A DNA stretch of 6,467 nucleotides from an uncultured Planctomycetota bacterium (GTDB lineage Bacteria > Planctomycetota > UBA1135 > GCA-002686595). The stretch spans positions 1-6,467 of the forward strand of contig CAIKQM010000164.1 of assembly GCA_903829565.1 (NCBI GenBank), written 5' to 3'. The notes beneath the pieces were generated by a model. The model worked only from the letters and a program-made list of their open reading frames with translations, made no database searches and was not told the origin of the DNA. Positions 1 to 4,897 of the stretch are shown piece after piece (the first letter of the stretch is position 1; each line of letters begins with the position of its first letter). Position numbers and translations under genes: made by a program.

Positions 1-1
1 C

Positions 2-190
2 TTCGAAGCTCGCGGCGTGCAGGCTTTCGACCTTGTGCCGTACTTTGCAGCCGCAGGATTGACTGCTGCGAGCGCCAAGGTCGACGACGAGCACCCGAAC
101 GCACGCGGCCACGCGGTCGCCGCGCAAGCCATCGCCGAACAGCTGAGGCAACGCGGCTTGTGGCCGGCCAACGAAGAGGCGCCCAAGTGA
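2..190 (+). CDS. SGNH/GDSL-type hydrolase, C-terminal end (5' partial)
   Basis: The open frame enters from the left edge and ends at TGA 188-190; 62 residues are visible. The fragment reads FEARGVQAFDLVPYFAAAG near its start and then DDEHPNARGHAVAAQAIAEQ, followed by LRQRGLWP. The D-E-H-P-N segment followed by G-H and an amphipathic helix matches the last conserved block of SGNH/GDSL esterases, which carries the catalytic Asp and His (DxxH, often followed by PN or PS and GH). The family cleaves or transfers ester groups, commonly acetyl groups on glycans or lipids. The substrate cannot be told from this piece. Its stop overlaps the GTG of the next gene by the GTGA arrangement, so the two are probably co-translated. 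The catalytic Ser (GDS block) would lie upstream of the window. It is distinguished from chance open frame by the motif, by the helix that follows, and by the coupling. Confidence 0.78.
   Translation, partial: FEARGVQAFDLVPYFAAAGLTAASAKVDDEHPNARGHAVAAQAIAEQLRQRGLWPANEEAPK
173..179 (+). promoter_or_regulatory. Shine-Dalgarno for the GTG start at 187
   Basis: GAAGAGG lies 7 bases upstream of GTG 187. It supports this start over the in-frame GTG at 160, which has no purine-rich site at the right distance and would sit deep inside the preceding gene. Confidence 0.6.
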
Positions 191-1785
191 CGCAAGCGGT
201 TCCGTCTGCGGCTGCAGGTCGAGCTCGTGCGGTGTGGATCCTGCTGATCCTGGCCACGCTGGTACGCGTGGCGGTGCTGCTCGTACCCGGCCCCGACCTG
301 TCGGAACAAGGCCGTGTGATGGCCGAAGAGCTGGCGCGCGGTGTCGCAGTCCACGAGTGGCTGAGCCTGTCACCTTTACTTGACTGGCAGGACTACCAAC
401 AACCTTTCTGGGGCGGGCATGTCTTCGCCACATGGCTTGCAACACCGTTCTGCGCCTTGCTGGGAGAGACGCTGTTCGCGCTGCGCCTCGCAACGTTGCC
501 TTTTGCTTGGGCGCTTGTCGCCTCGGGCTTCTTGCTGACAGACCGCATCGCCAGCCGACGCGCGGCATGGATCACGGGCTGCCTGTTAGCTGTCCCTGTG
601 CCCGGGTTCCTGTTGTTGTCGAGCACCTTGCAAGGCACGCATTGCGAGGCACTGGGCCTGGCTTGCTTGTCTATTTTGCTTGTCGTACGGGTCTTCGAAG
701 CAGCGCGCCTCGGGCGCATCGTGCTGCTGGGCTTGGTGCTGGGTCTCGACTTGTGGTTCGGCTATCCGGCCTTGCTGCCGGCCTTGTTCGTGGCCGCGTG
801 GCTGGCCTGGGCGGCGCGCCCACCGCTGCGCACCTGCTGGAATCCACGCCTTTGGCTGGCCTTCGCAATGGCAGCGTTGGTCGGCGCCTATCCATGGCTA
901 CGTCTTGCGGGCGCCGAACAATCTTCCACTCAGGTCTACGGCCTGCCCGCCAGCCATTGGTTCGATGTGCAGCGCCTGCTGGCCGCCCTTGGCACCAAAC
1001 TCGAGCTGCTTGCGACCCAAGACCTGGCGCTGTCGTTGTGGCTGCCGGGCTCCGACTACCTGCACATCGGCTGGCTCGCGCACGCAGCAGCGTGGAGCTT
1101 GCTTGCCTTGTGGGCGTACGGGCTGTGGTCCCGCCGCAGCGACCTCCGCAGCGCCGCACAGCCGTCAAGTAATCCTGACAAGCTGCGCGCCGCCCTGACC
1201 GCCGGGTTGGTGTTGTTACCCGTCTATCATGTGGCCCTGCTGCTGTTCTCGACCTTCGATCTGGGCCCGCGCGACTGGATCCAGAACATGCGCTACTTGC
1301 TGCCCTTGTGGCCGCTGAGCGTGTTCGGCATCGCCTTGGGTCTGGCGCGTTGGACAGCGCCGCGTGCCGCGTGGACCACCGCGGCTTTGGTAGGCCTGTG
1401 CGCCGTGGGCACGGCCGGTCGGCTCGACACCGCCGCCTTCGGCCGCGACTTGCACACGCCTATCGCCTCAGCCCGCCAACATGGACGCATGACCGCGCTG
1501 TGGCGGCGAGGCGATCAAGCGGCTCTCCAGCGCGCCCTCACGCGCGTGCAGACGCGCCCCGCGGCCGAGCGTGATGAGTACCTTCACTCTCTCGGACTGT
1601 GGTTCCGCTTCTGGAGCGCCCCCACTTCCAAGCTCGGCAAGCTGGACGAAGCGCGGCGCGCGGACTCGCTGCGCACGCTGCGCTGGTTAGGAGAGCAGGT
1701 CCCGCCCGAGCAGCGTCGTTTCTTCGTTTTGCCCGCCGAAAACGAGGTCATTCGCCTGACGGAGACGGTCTCGGATCGGCCCTAA
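187..1785 (+). CDS. Multi-pass membrane protein, probable GT-C (ArnT/PMT-like) glycosyltransferase
   Basis: The product has 532 residues from GTG 187, chosen for the GTGA overlap with the upstream stop and the SD at 173-179. The first membrane helix is at about residues 16-34. It is followed by an extracytoplasmic-type loop with acidic residues (D37, E40, E47, E48, D66, D69) and then a run of hydrophobic helices to about residue 240, including PFCALLGETLFALRLAT (about 87-103), which resembles the 'G...lalRl' stretch of PMT_2/GT39-like proteins. A polar stretch (about 243-345) is followed by further helices to about 425 and a soluble tail of about 105 residues. GT-C enzymes use a polyprenyl-linked sugar and act on the outer face of the membrane, with an acidic residue in the first loop; D37 or E40 could fill that role (inference). 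The fold assignment rests on topology and weak motif resemblance only. A polymerase or ligase of the same topology is possible. The neighbouring SGNH hydrolase suggests a glycan-modifying pair. Confidence 0.72.
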   Translation: MTQAVPSAAAGRARAVWILLILATLVRVAVLLVPGPDLSEQGRVMAEELARGVAVHEWLSLSPLLDWQDYQQPFWGGHVFATWLATPFCALLGETLFALRLATLPFAWALVASGFLLTDRIASRRAAWITGCLLAVPVPGFLLLSSTLQGTHCEALGLACLSILLVVRVFEAARLGRIVLLGLVLGLDLWFGYPALLPALFVAAWLAWAARPPLRTCWNPRLWLAFAMAALVGAYPWLRLAGAEQSSTQVYGLPASHWFDVQRLLAALGTKLELLATQDLALSLWLPGSDYLHIGWLAHAAAWSLLALWAYGLWSRRSDLRSAAQPSSNPDKLRAALTAGLVLLPVYHVALLLFSTFDLGPRDWIQNMRYLLPLWPLSVFGIALGLARWTAPRAAWTTAALVGLCAVGTAGRLDTAAFGRDLHTPIASARQHGRMTALWRRGDQAALQRALTRVQTRPAAERDEYLHSLGLWFRFWSAPTSKLGKLDEARRADSLRTLRWLGEQVPPEQRRFFVLPAENEVIRLTETVSDRP

Positions 1786-1790
1786 AGAGG

Positions 1791-1824
1791 GTCCCAAGAG
1801 GTTTCTGAAGCGCACATCTGGGAC
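1791..1824 (+). repeat. Inverted repeat just after the membrane-protein stop
   Basis: GTCCCA 1791-1796 pairs with TGGGAC 1819-1824 around a 22-base loop, starting 6 bases after the stop codon. The loop is long and no T-run follows, so it is at best a weak 3'-end structure of the upstream transcript. Confidence 0.35.
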
Positions 1825-1837
1825 TGAGCGCCGCTCA
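1825..1837. repeat. Palindrome TGAGC-GCC-GCTCA
   Basis: Perfect 5-bp arms (1825-1829 and 1833-1837) with a 3-base centre. Alone it could be chance. It directly abuts the 1791-1824 repeat and lies 2 bases from the next palindrome. Confidence 0.4.
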
Positions 1838-1839
1838 CT

Positions 1840-1856
1840 AAAGTGCTATGCACTTT
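1840..1856. repeat. Palindrome AAAGTGC-TAT-GCACTTT
   Basis: Perfect 7-bp arms (1840-1846 and 1850-1856) around TAT. It is the most symmetric element of the AT-rich patch. The shape, 17 bp with dyad symmetry, suits a dimeric repressor site. As RNA it would form a short hairpin followed by moderately T-rich sequence without a true T-run, so a factor-independent terminator is a weaker reading. Confidence 0.5.
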
Positions 1857-1873
1857 CCTATGTCTATTGGAAT

Positions 1874-1886
1874 CTAAGGTCCTTAG
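1874..1886. repeat. Palindrome CTAAGG-T-CCTTAG
   Basis: Perfect 6-bp arms (1874-1879 and 1881-1886) around one base, so it works better as a DNA dyad than as an RNA hairpin. It lies 17 bases after the 1840-1856 palindrome and differs from it in sequence, so the two are not copies of one site. Confidence 0.45.
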
Positions 1887-1900
1887 GATCCGACCTCGTC

Positions 1901-1916
1901 AGCGCAGTAGCGCAGT
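1901..1916 (+). repeat. Tandem octamer AGCGCAGT x2
   Basis: AGCGCAGT occurs at 1901-1908 and again, exactly, at 1909-1916. It is followed after one base by ACTGCG 1918-1923, the reverse complement of CGCAGT in either copy. Slippage duplication is the simplest origin. Confidence 0.6.
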
Positions 1917-1918
1917 CA

Positions 1919-1947
1919 CTGCGGGTCTCGTGCTGGGAGCACCGCAG
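1919..1947 (+). repeat. Hairpin CTGCGG ... CCGCAG with inner stem
   Basis: CTGCGG 1919-1924 pairs with CCGCAG 1942-1947. Inside, TGCT 1931-1934 pairs with AGCA 1938-1941 around GGG, with an unpaired stretch at 1925-1930 on the 5' side. The left arm overlaps ACTGCG 1918-1923, which can instead pair with the tandem octamer, so the two structures exclude each other. Confidence 0.45.
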
Positions 1948-1965
1948 CGACCTCGGCCATCAGCA

Positions 1966-1988
1966 CACGGGTCCCTTGCCGGCCCGTG
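1966..1988 (+). repeat. 8-bp hairpin with 7-base loop
   Basis: CACGGGTC 1966-1973 pairs with GGCCCGTG 1981-1988: seven Watson-Crick pairs and one U-G, around loop CCTTGCC. The stem is GC-rich and would be stable in RNA. No T-run follows. Confidence 0.5.
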
Positions 1989-2029
1989 GACGCGGTAACC
2001 GAGCGAGGGCACCAAGGCGACGACACTAC

Positions 2030-2064
2030 GACGACGCATCGGACCAACCACCCGGTGCGTCGTC
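2030..2064 (+). repeat. Strong 13-bp hairpin, 9-base loop, in the moxR leader
   Basis: Positions 2030-2042 pair with 2052-2064 along 13 consecutive positions: twelve Watson-Crick pairs and one U-G (T2039 with G2055). The loop is ACCAACCAC (2043-2051). It is the longest stem found in the window's intergenic DNA. What follows is CTGCCATTTGG rather than a T-run, so it is not a typical intrinsic terminator. It ends 97 bases before the moxR start and may be a leader-RNA structure, an RNA-stabilising or protein-binding element, or a DNA dyad. Confidence 0.65.
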
Positions 2065-2083
2065 TGCCATTTGGCGCTCGATA

Positions 2084-2101
2084 TCCCCGGACTATTGGGG
2101 A
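2084..2101 (+). repeat. Hairpin TCCCC-GGACTATT-GGGGA
   Basis: Perfect 5-bp arms (2084-2088 and 2097-2101) around an 8-base loop, 20 bases after the strong hairpin. Alone it is weak. It counts mainly as part of the run of structures. Confidence 0.35.
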
Positions 2102-2161
2102 GTCGTTACTCTCTAGGCCCGCGTACTCGCCGCCAGCGACCATCTACGATCACACTCCTTC

Positions 2162-3166
2162 ATGCACAACGCCCCCACTTCCGCACGCGACACGCAAGCC
2201 TTTGTGAATGGAGTGCGCGAGCGCGTTGGCACCGTAGTCGTAGGCCAAGACATCGTCGTTGAGCGCTTGCTGATCGCGTTGTTCACCGGCGGCCATGTGC
2301 TGTTGCAAGGTGTGCCGGGCCTGGCGAAGACCTTGTTGGTGTCGGCCTTGTCGCGCACGATTGACCTCGACTTCGCGCGCGTGCAGTTCACGATCGACTT
2401 GCTGCCGGCCGACATCCTTGGGCAAGAGGTGCTCGACCAGCGCACGAACGAGTTCCGCGTGCGCAAAGGCCCGATCTTCACCAACTTGTTGTTGGCGGAC
2501 GAGATCAACCGCGCTGCACCCAAGGTGCAAGGTGCGTTGCTCGAGGCGATGCAAGAGCGCAAGGTCACGATCGGCTCGGAGACCTTCAAGCTGCCGGCGC
2601 CGTTCTTGGTCATTGCCACGCAAAACCCGGTGGAACAAGCGGGAACCTTTGAGCTACCCGAAGCGCAGCTCGACCGCTTCATGTTGGTGCACCGCTTGAA
2701 CTATCCGCGGCGCGAAGACGAGCGCGAGATTCTGCTGCGTAACTCGCGTTTGGGTGTGCAGCGCTCGGACAAGGGCGCGATCGTGCAGACCGAGTTCGAT
2801 GTGCTCAAGCAAGCTCCCGTGGGCTCCAGCGAAGACTTGGTCGCCGCGATGGAAGCGGTCAACCGTGTGCACGTCAGCGAGACCTTTGTCGAGCACATCG
2901 TCGACTTGATCGATCGCTCGCGCCATCACCCCGAAGTCGAGCTCGGCTGCAGCCCGCGCGCGGGGATTTCGCTGGTGAAGAGCTCGCGTGCACGCGCGTT
3001 GCTGCATGGGCGCGACTACTGCGTGCCCGAAGATCTGTACGCCTTGGCGGAAGACGTGATGCTGCACCGCATGCGTTTGAAGTACGAGGCCATCGCCTCC
3101 GGACGCACTGGCAAGCAGGTGCTGCACGAGATGCTCAAGGCCCTCGGCGCACCGCAAGGAGCGTGA
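2162..3166 (+). CDS. moxR: MoxR-family AAA+ ATPase
   Basis: The product has 334 residues, a normal length for MoxR proteins, and is presumably cytoplasmic. It shows the full family set: GQD at about 28-30, Walker A GVPGLAKT (50-57), the family block RVQFTIDLLPADILG (73-87), Walker B LLLADEIN (109-116), sensor 1 ATQNP (152-156), the arginine-finger region LPEAQLDRF (165-173) and the lid sensor-2 motif GCSPRA (262-267, R266). MoxR ATPases form rings and are thought to act as chaperones that mature or activate partner proteins with VWA domains. The DUF58 and two VWA genes downstream fit that role. ATG 2162 is the first possible start after the in-frame TAG at 2114. No Shine-Dalgarno precedes it. 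The commonly seen FTPD of the family block reads FTID here. Its stop lies 4 bases before the next start. Confidence 0.97.
   Translation: MHNAPTSARDTQAFVNGVRERVGTVVVGQDIVVERLLIALFTGGHVLLQGVPGLAKTLLVSALSRTIDLDFARVQFTIDLLPADILGQEVLDQRTNEFRVRKGPIFTNLLLADEINRAAPKVQGALLEAMQERKVTIGSETFKLPAPFLVIATQNPVEQAGTFELPEAQLDRFMLVHRLNYPRREDEREILLRNSRLGVQRSDKGAIVQTEFDVLKQAPVGSSEDLVAAMEAVNRVHVSETFVEHIVDLIDRSRHHPEVELGCSPRAGISLVKSSRARALLHGRDYCVPEDLYALAEDVMLHRMRLKYEAIASGRTGKQVLHEMLKALGAPQGA
3156..3161 (+). promoter_or_regulatory. Shine-Dalgarno for the DUF58 gene
   Basis: AAGGAG lies inside the last moxR codons, 9 bases before GTG 3171, and fixes that GTG as the start. Confidence 0.75.
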
Positions 3167-3178
3167 GCGCGTGAGCGC
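3163..3178 (+). repeat. Tandem octamer GTGAGCGC x2 at the moxR/DUF58 junction
   Basis: GTGAGCGC occurs at 3163-3170 and 3171-3178. The first copy supplies the moxR stop (TGA 3164-3166) and the second supplies the DUF58 start (GTG 3171-3173). With a single copy, the junction would have been a 4-base GTGA overlap with the SD only one base from the start. Confidence 0.6.
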
Positions 3179-4064
3179 GCACGAGATCCACGCGGGCTCG
3201 GGCGAGTACCGCATCGATGATCTGCGCCCGCTTGACGCGCGTCAGTTCGCGGTGGCGGTGCGCAAGCTCGCGGACGGGCTGCTGTACGGCCTCGATCGCT
3301 CGCCTTTTGTGGGCTCGGGCGTCGAGTATGTGCAGTCGCGTCCGTGGGTCGATGGAGACTCGGTGCGTGCGATCGATTGGCGTGTCACGGCGCGGACCGG
3401 CAAGTTCCATGTGAAGGAGTTCGAAACACCGCGCAGCTTGCCGACGTGGTTGCTGATCGACACCTCGGCCTCGATGACTGTGCAGTCAGGCGTACTTTCC
3501 AAGTACGAATTGGCCGTGCGCGTGGCCGGTGGTTTGGCCTTTGCGTGCTTGGATCGCGTCAGCCCCGTGGGCGTCATTGCGGTAGGCGACAGGGCCATGC
3601 GACTGCAACCCAGCATGTCCAAGGTCAAGGTGCTCGAATGGATGCTAGCGCTGCGCGACTATCGCACGCGTGAACGCACACACTTGGCCGCCCGTGCACG
3701 CGAGCTGGCAACAAGCGCGGGGCAGCGCTCGTTGATCATTGTCCTCAGCGACCTGCACGAAGAAGGCGCGGTCGAAGCCTTGAGAGCCCTCGCGCAACTG
3801 CATGATGTCGTGGTGTTGCGCTTCGAAGACCCTGCCGAGCGCGGCCTGCGCGGTGCAGGTTTGGTGCGCGGCCGTACAGCGGAACATGACACGGCCTTCG
3901 TGACGCGTGGCGCACGCTTAGGGGCAACGGGCCTTGAAGAAACGGATGCCTTGCTGCGACGCGCAGGCATCGATCTTTTGGTCCTGCGGCCCGGCGAGGC
4001 CGTGCAAGCGCCCTTGCGCAACCTCTTCCAACATCGCGGCCGCACAGGCCAAGGAATCCGCTGA
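3171..4064 (+). CDS. DUF58 domain protein with VWA-like MIDAS
   Basis: The product has 297 residues from GTG 3171, with AAGGAG 9 bases upstream. The DUF58 signature is clear at about 43-85: RSPFVGSGVEY, then RPWVDGDSVRAIDWRVTAR, then KEFE. It runs into a VWA-like fold with the MIDAS motif DTSASM (97-102), a candidate metal-binding Thr (T170) and the later acidic residue in LSDLHE (D194). I see no membrane helix, unlike DUF58 members that carry two at the N-terminus, so this one is probably cytoplasmic or peripheral. DUF58 genes almost always sit beside moxR genes, and the product is thought to work with that ATPase; the molecular role is not established. The gene starts 4 bases after the moxR stop and its own stop overlaps the next ATG (TGATG), as expected in an operon. 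Confidence 0.95.
   Translation: MSAHEIHAGSGEYRIDDLRPLDARQFAVAVRKLADGLLYGLDRSPFVGSGVEYVQSRPWVDGDSVRAIDWRVTARTGKFHVKEFETPRSLPTWLLIDTSASMTVQSGVLSKYELAVRVAGGLAFACLDRVSPVGVIAVGDRAMRLQPSMSKVKVLEWMLALRDYRTRERTHLAARARELATSAGQRSLIIVLSDLHEEGAVEALRALAQLHDVVVLRFEDPAERGLRGAGLVRGRTAEHDTAFVTRGARLGATGLEETDALLRRAGIDLLVLRPGEAVQAPLRNLFQHRGRTGQGIR
4051..4055 (+). promoter_or_regulatory. Shine-Dalgarno for the gene at 4064
   Basis: AAGGA lies 8 bases before ATG 4064, inside the DUF58 coding end, and supports the TGATG-coupled start. Confidence 0.7.
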
Positions 4065-4897
4065 TGCTGCGCGCTTTCGCCACGCTCTGTCTGGTTTTTT
4101 TGACAATGACGGCCAGCCCGGCGCAAACAGGCCGTGGGCCGCGTGAGTCCACCATCGGCCTGCCGGCGGTTTTGGAAGATGTGCGCCTCGCGGGTTCAGA
4201 ACTGGAAGCACGCAAGATGGATGACCTCGCACCCGCCACGGTGCGCATCATCGAGGCTTGGCCGGATGGCGAGAATCAATGGCGTTACAAGCTGGAGTGG
4301 CGGGCCTTCACACCCGGCGAGCACGACTTGCTGCAGCTTTTGCGGCGCAAAGATGGCTCCAGCACCAGCGAGCTGGCACCGCTCGTGGTGACGGGTACAG
4401 CGGTTTTGACAGAAAGCGGCGTGGTCAAGCCCACGGCACCGCAAGCCACGCAACTGGGTTCCACCGGCGGCTATCGCCTGATGTTGTGGGTGCTAGGTGG
4501 CGCGTGGTTGGTGGGCTTGGTTTTGATCGTGCGAGCACTGCGCTCCCAACGCGTCCAAGCTCAGGCCGCACGCAGCATCAGCCTTGCGGAACGCTTGCGG
4601 CCGCTAGTCGAACGCGCAGCGCGCGGTGAACTCGACCAACGTGCTACCGCGCAATTGGAGGCGGCTTTGGTCGCGCTGTGGCGCAAGCGCCTGCAGTTGG
4701 AAACGCAGGATCCCACGACGTGCATCCTGCAGCTCAAAGCACATGCAGAGGCCGGGCCTTTGTTGCGTGGCTTGGAGCAATGGCTACATGCGCCTCAAGG
4801 CCGCACGCAGGTCGATGTGAATGCGCTCTTGGCGCCCTATGCGCACCTCTCCGCAGAGGAGTTCGGTGCACTGCTGGAAGCGGAGAGCAAGCGCTGA
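4064..4897 (+). CDS. Signal peptide plus single-TM protein of a MoxR/VWA operon, function unknown
   Basis: The product has 277 residues. The N-terminus is a likely signal peptide (LRAFATLCLVFLTMTASPA, cleavage plausible after A20). A small exported domain (about 21-135) contains several strand-like segments such as QWRYKLEWRAFTPGEHDL (72-89). One membrane helix follows at about 139-156, then basic residues, then a mostly helical cytoplasmic tail (about 157-277) with LAERLRPLVERAARGEL and ALVALWRKRLQLE. This layout (exported beta-like domain, TM, helical tail) resembles small BatD-like or DUF4381-like proteins that commonly stand between DUF58 and VWA genes. I do not recognise the family with certainty. 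ATG 4064 overlaps the DUF58 stop, and its own stop TGA 4895-4897 overlaps the next ATG. A role as adaptor linking the cytoplasmic ATPase to the membrane VWA proteins is inference from position and topology. Confidence 0.88.
   Translation: MLRAFATLCLVFLTMTASPAQTGRGPRESTIGLPAVLEDVRLAGSELEARKMDDLAPATVRIIEAWPDGENQWRYKLEWRAFTPGEHDLLQLLRRKDGSSTSELAPLVVTGTAVLTESGVVKPTAPQATQLGSTGGYRLMLWVLGGAWLVGLVLIVRALRSQRVQAQAARSISLAERLRPLVERAARGELDQRATAQLEAALVALWRKRLQLETQDPTTCILQLKAHAEAGPLLRGLEQWLHAPQGRTQVDVNALLAPYAHLSAEEFGALLEAESKR
4882..4887 (+). promoter_or_regulatory. Shine-Dalgarno for the VWA gene at 4897
   Basis: GGAGAG lies 9 bases before ATG 4897. It supports this start over the in-frame ATG-type start at 4678-4680, which would translate the preceding gene's 3' end in a shifted frame. 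Confidence 0.65.

Larger units (their letters stand above)
1786..2161 (+). other. 376-base intergenic region rich in inverted repeats, upstream of moxR
   Basis: No convincing gene is visible on either strand. Short open frames here lack SD sequences and familiar protein composition. About 1838-1890 is AT-richer than the surrounding DNA and carries compact palindromes, as an operator/promoter region might. About 1900-2101 is GC-rich and can fold into several hairpins, listed separately. I looked for sigma70-type and sigma54-type promoter pairs and found nothing persuasive. The best weak pair is TTGGCG 2071-2076 with TATTGG 2093-2098. A promoter for the moxR operon must nevertheless lie in this gap or upstream of it, because it is the only sizeable gap in the window. 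Confidence 0.6.

Noticed and set aside
160..186. Earlier GTG start at 160 for the membrane protein, adding 9 residues.
   Set aside because: No SD at a suitable distance. GTG 187 has GAAGAGG at 7 bases and the usual GTGA coupling with the upstream stop.
432..1172. Alternative + strand and minus-strand frames inside the membrane-protein gene.
   Set aside because: They are Arg/Ala/Gly-rich, typical of off-frame reading of GC-rich DNA. The main frame has clean membrane helices.
1785..1801. AAGAGG direct repeat with an 11-base period.
   Set aside because: The hexamer is short, it sits at a stop codon, and no gene starts nearby to make use of it as an SD or regulator site.
1840..1870. Intrinsic terminator for the membrane-protein gene at the 7-bp palindrome.
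   Set aside because: The stem is short and AT-rich, and what follows (CCTATGTCTATT) lacks a continuous T-run, so I list it only as a palindrome.
1891..1955. Direct repeat CGACCTCG at 1891-1898 and 1948-1955.
   Set aside because: Eight bases, GC-rich and only two copies 57 bases apart; not enough to call a transposon edge or attachment site.
2071..2098. Sigma70-like promoter TTGGCG with TATTGG, 16-base spacer.
   Set aside because: Only half of the -10 positions match and such pairs are expected by chance in a gap of this size.
1916..2143. Minus-strand open frame of 75 codons in the intergenic region.
   Set aside because: No SD, no recognisable motif, and the hairpins there better explain the sequence.
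1986..2207. Small + strand open frame in the leader overlapping the moxR start.
   Set aside because: Its composition is low in hydrophobic core residues, it has no SD, and it overlaps the well-supported moxR start in another frame.
2113..2682. Long minus-strand open frame antisense to moxR.
   Set aside because: It is a shadow of a high-GC gene: the + strand frame carries every MoxR motif, and the antisense product is rich in Ser, Arg and Thr without a family pattern.
4678..4896. Extended N-terminus of the first VWA protein starting near 4678.
   Set aside because: It would read the 3' end of the 277-residue gene in another frame for 73 codons with no family resemblance. ATG 4897 has an SD, a TGATG overlap and the typical BatA-like opening.
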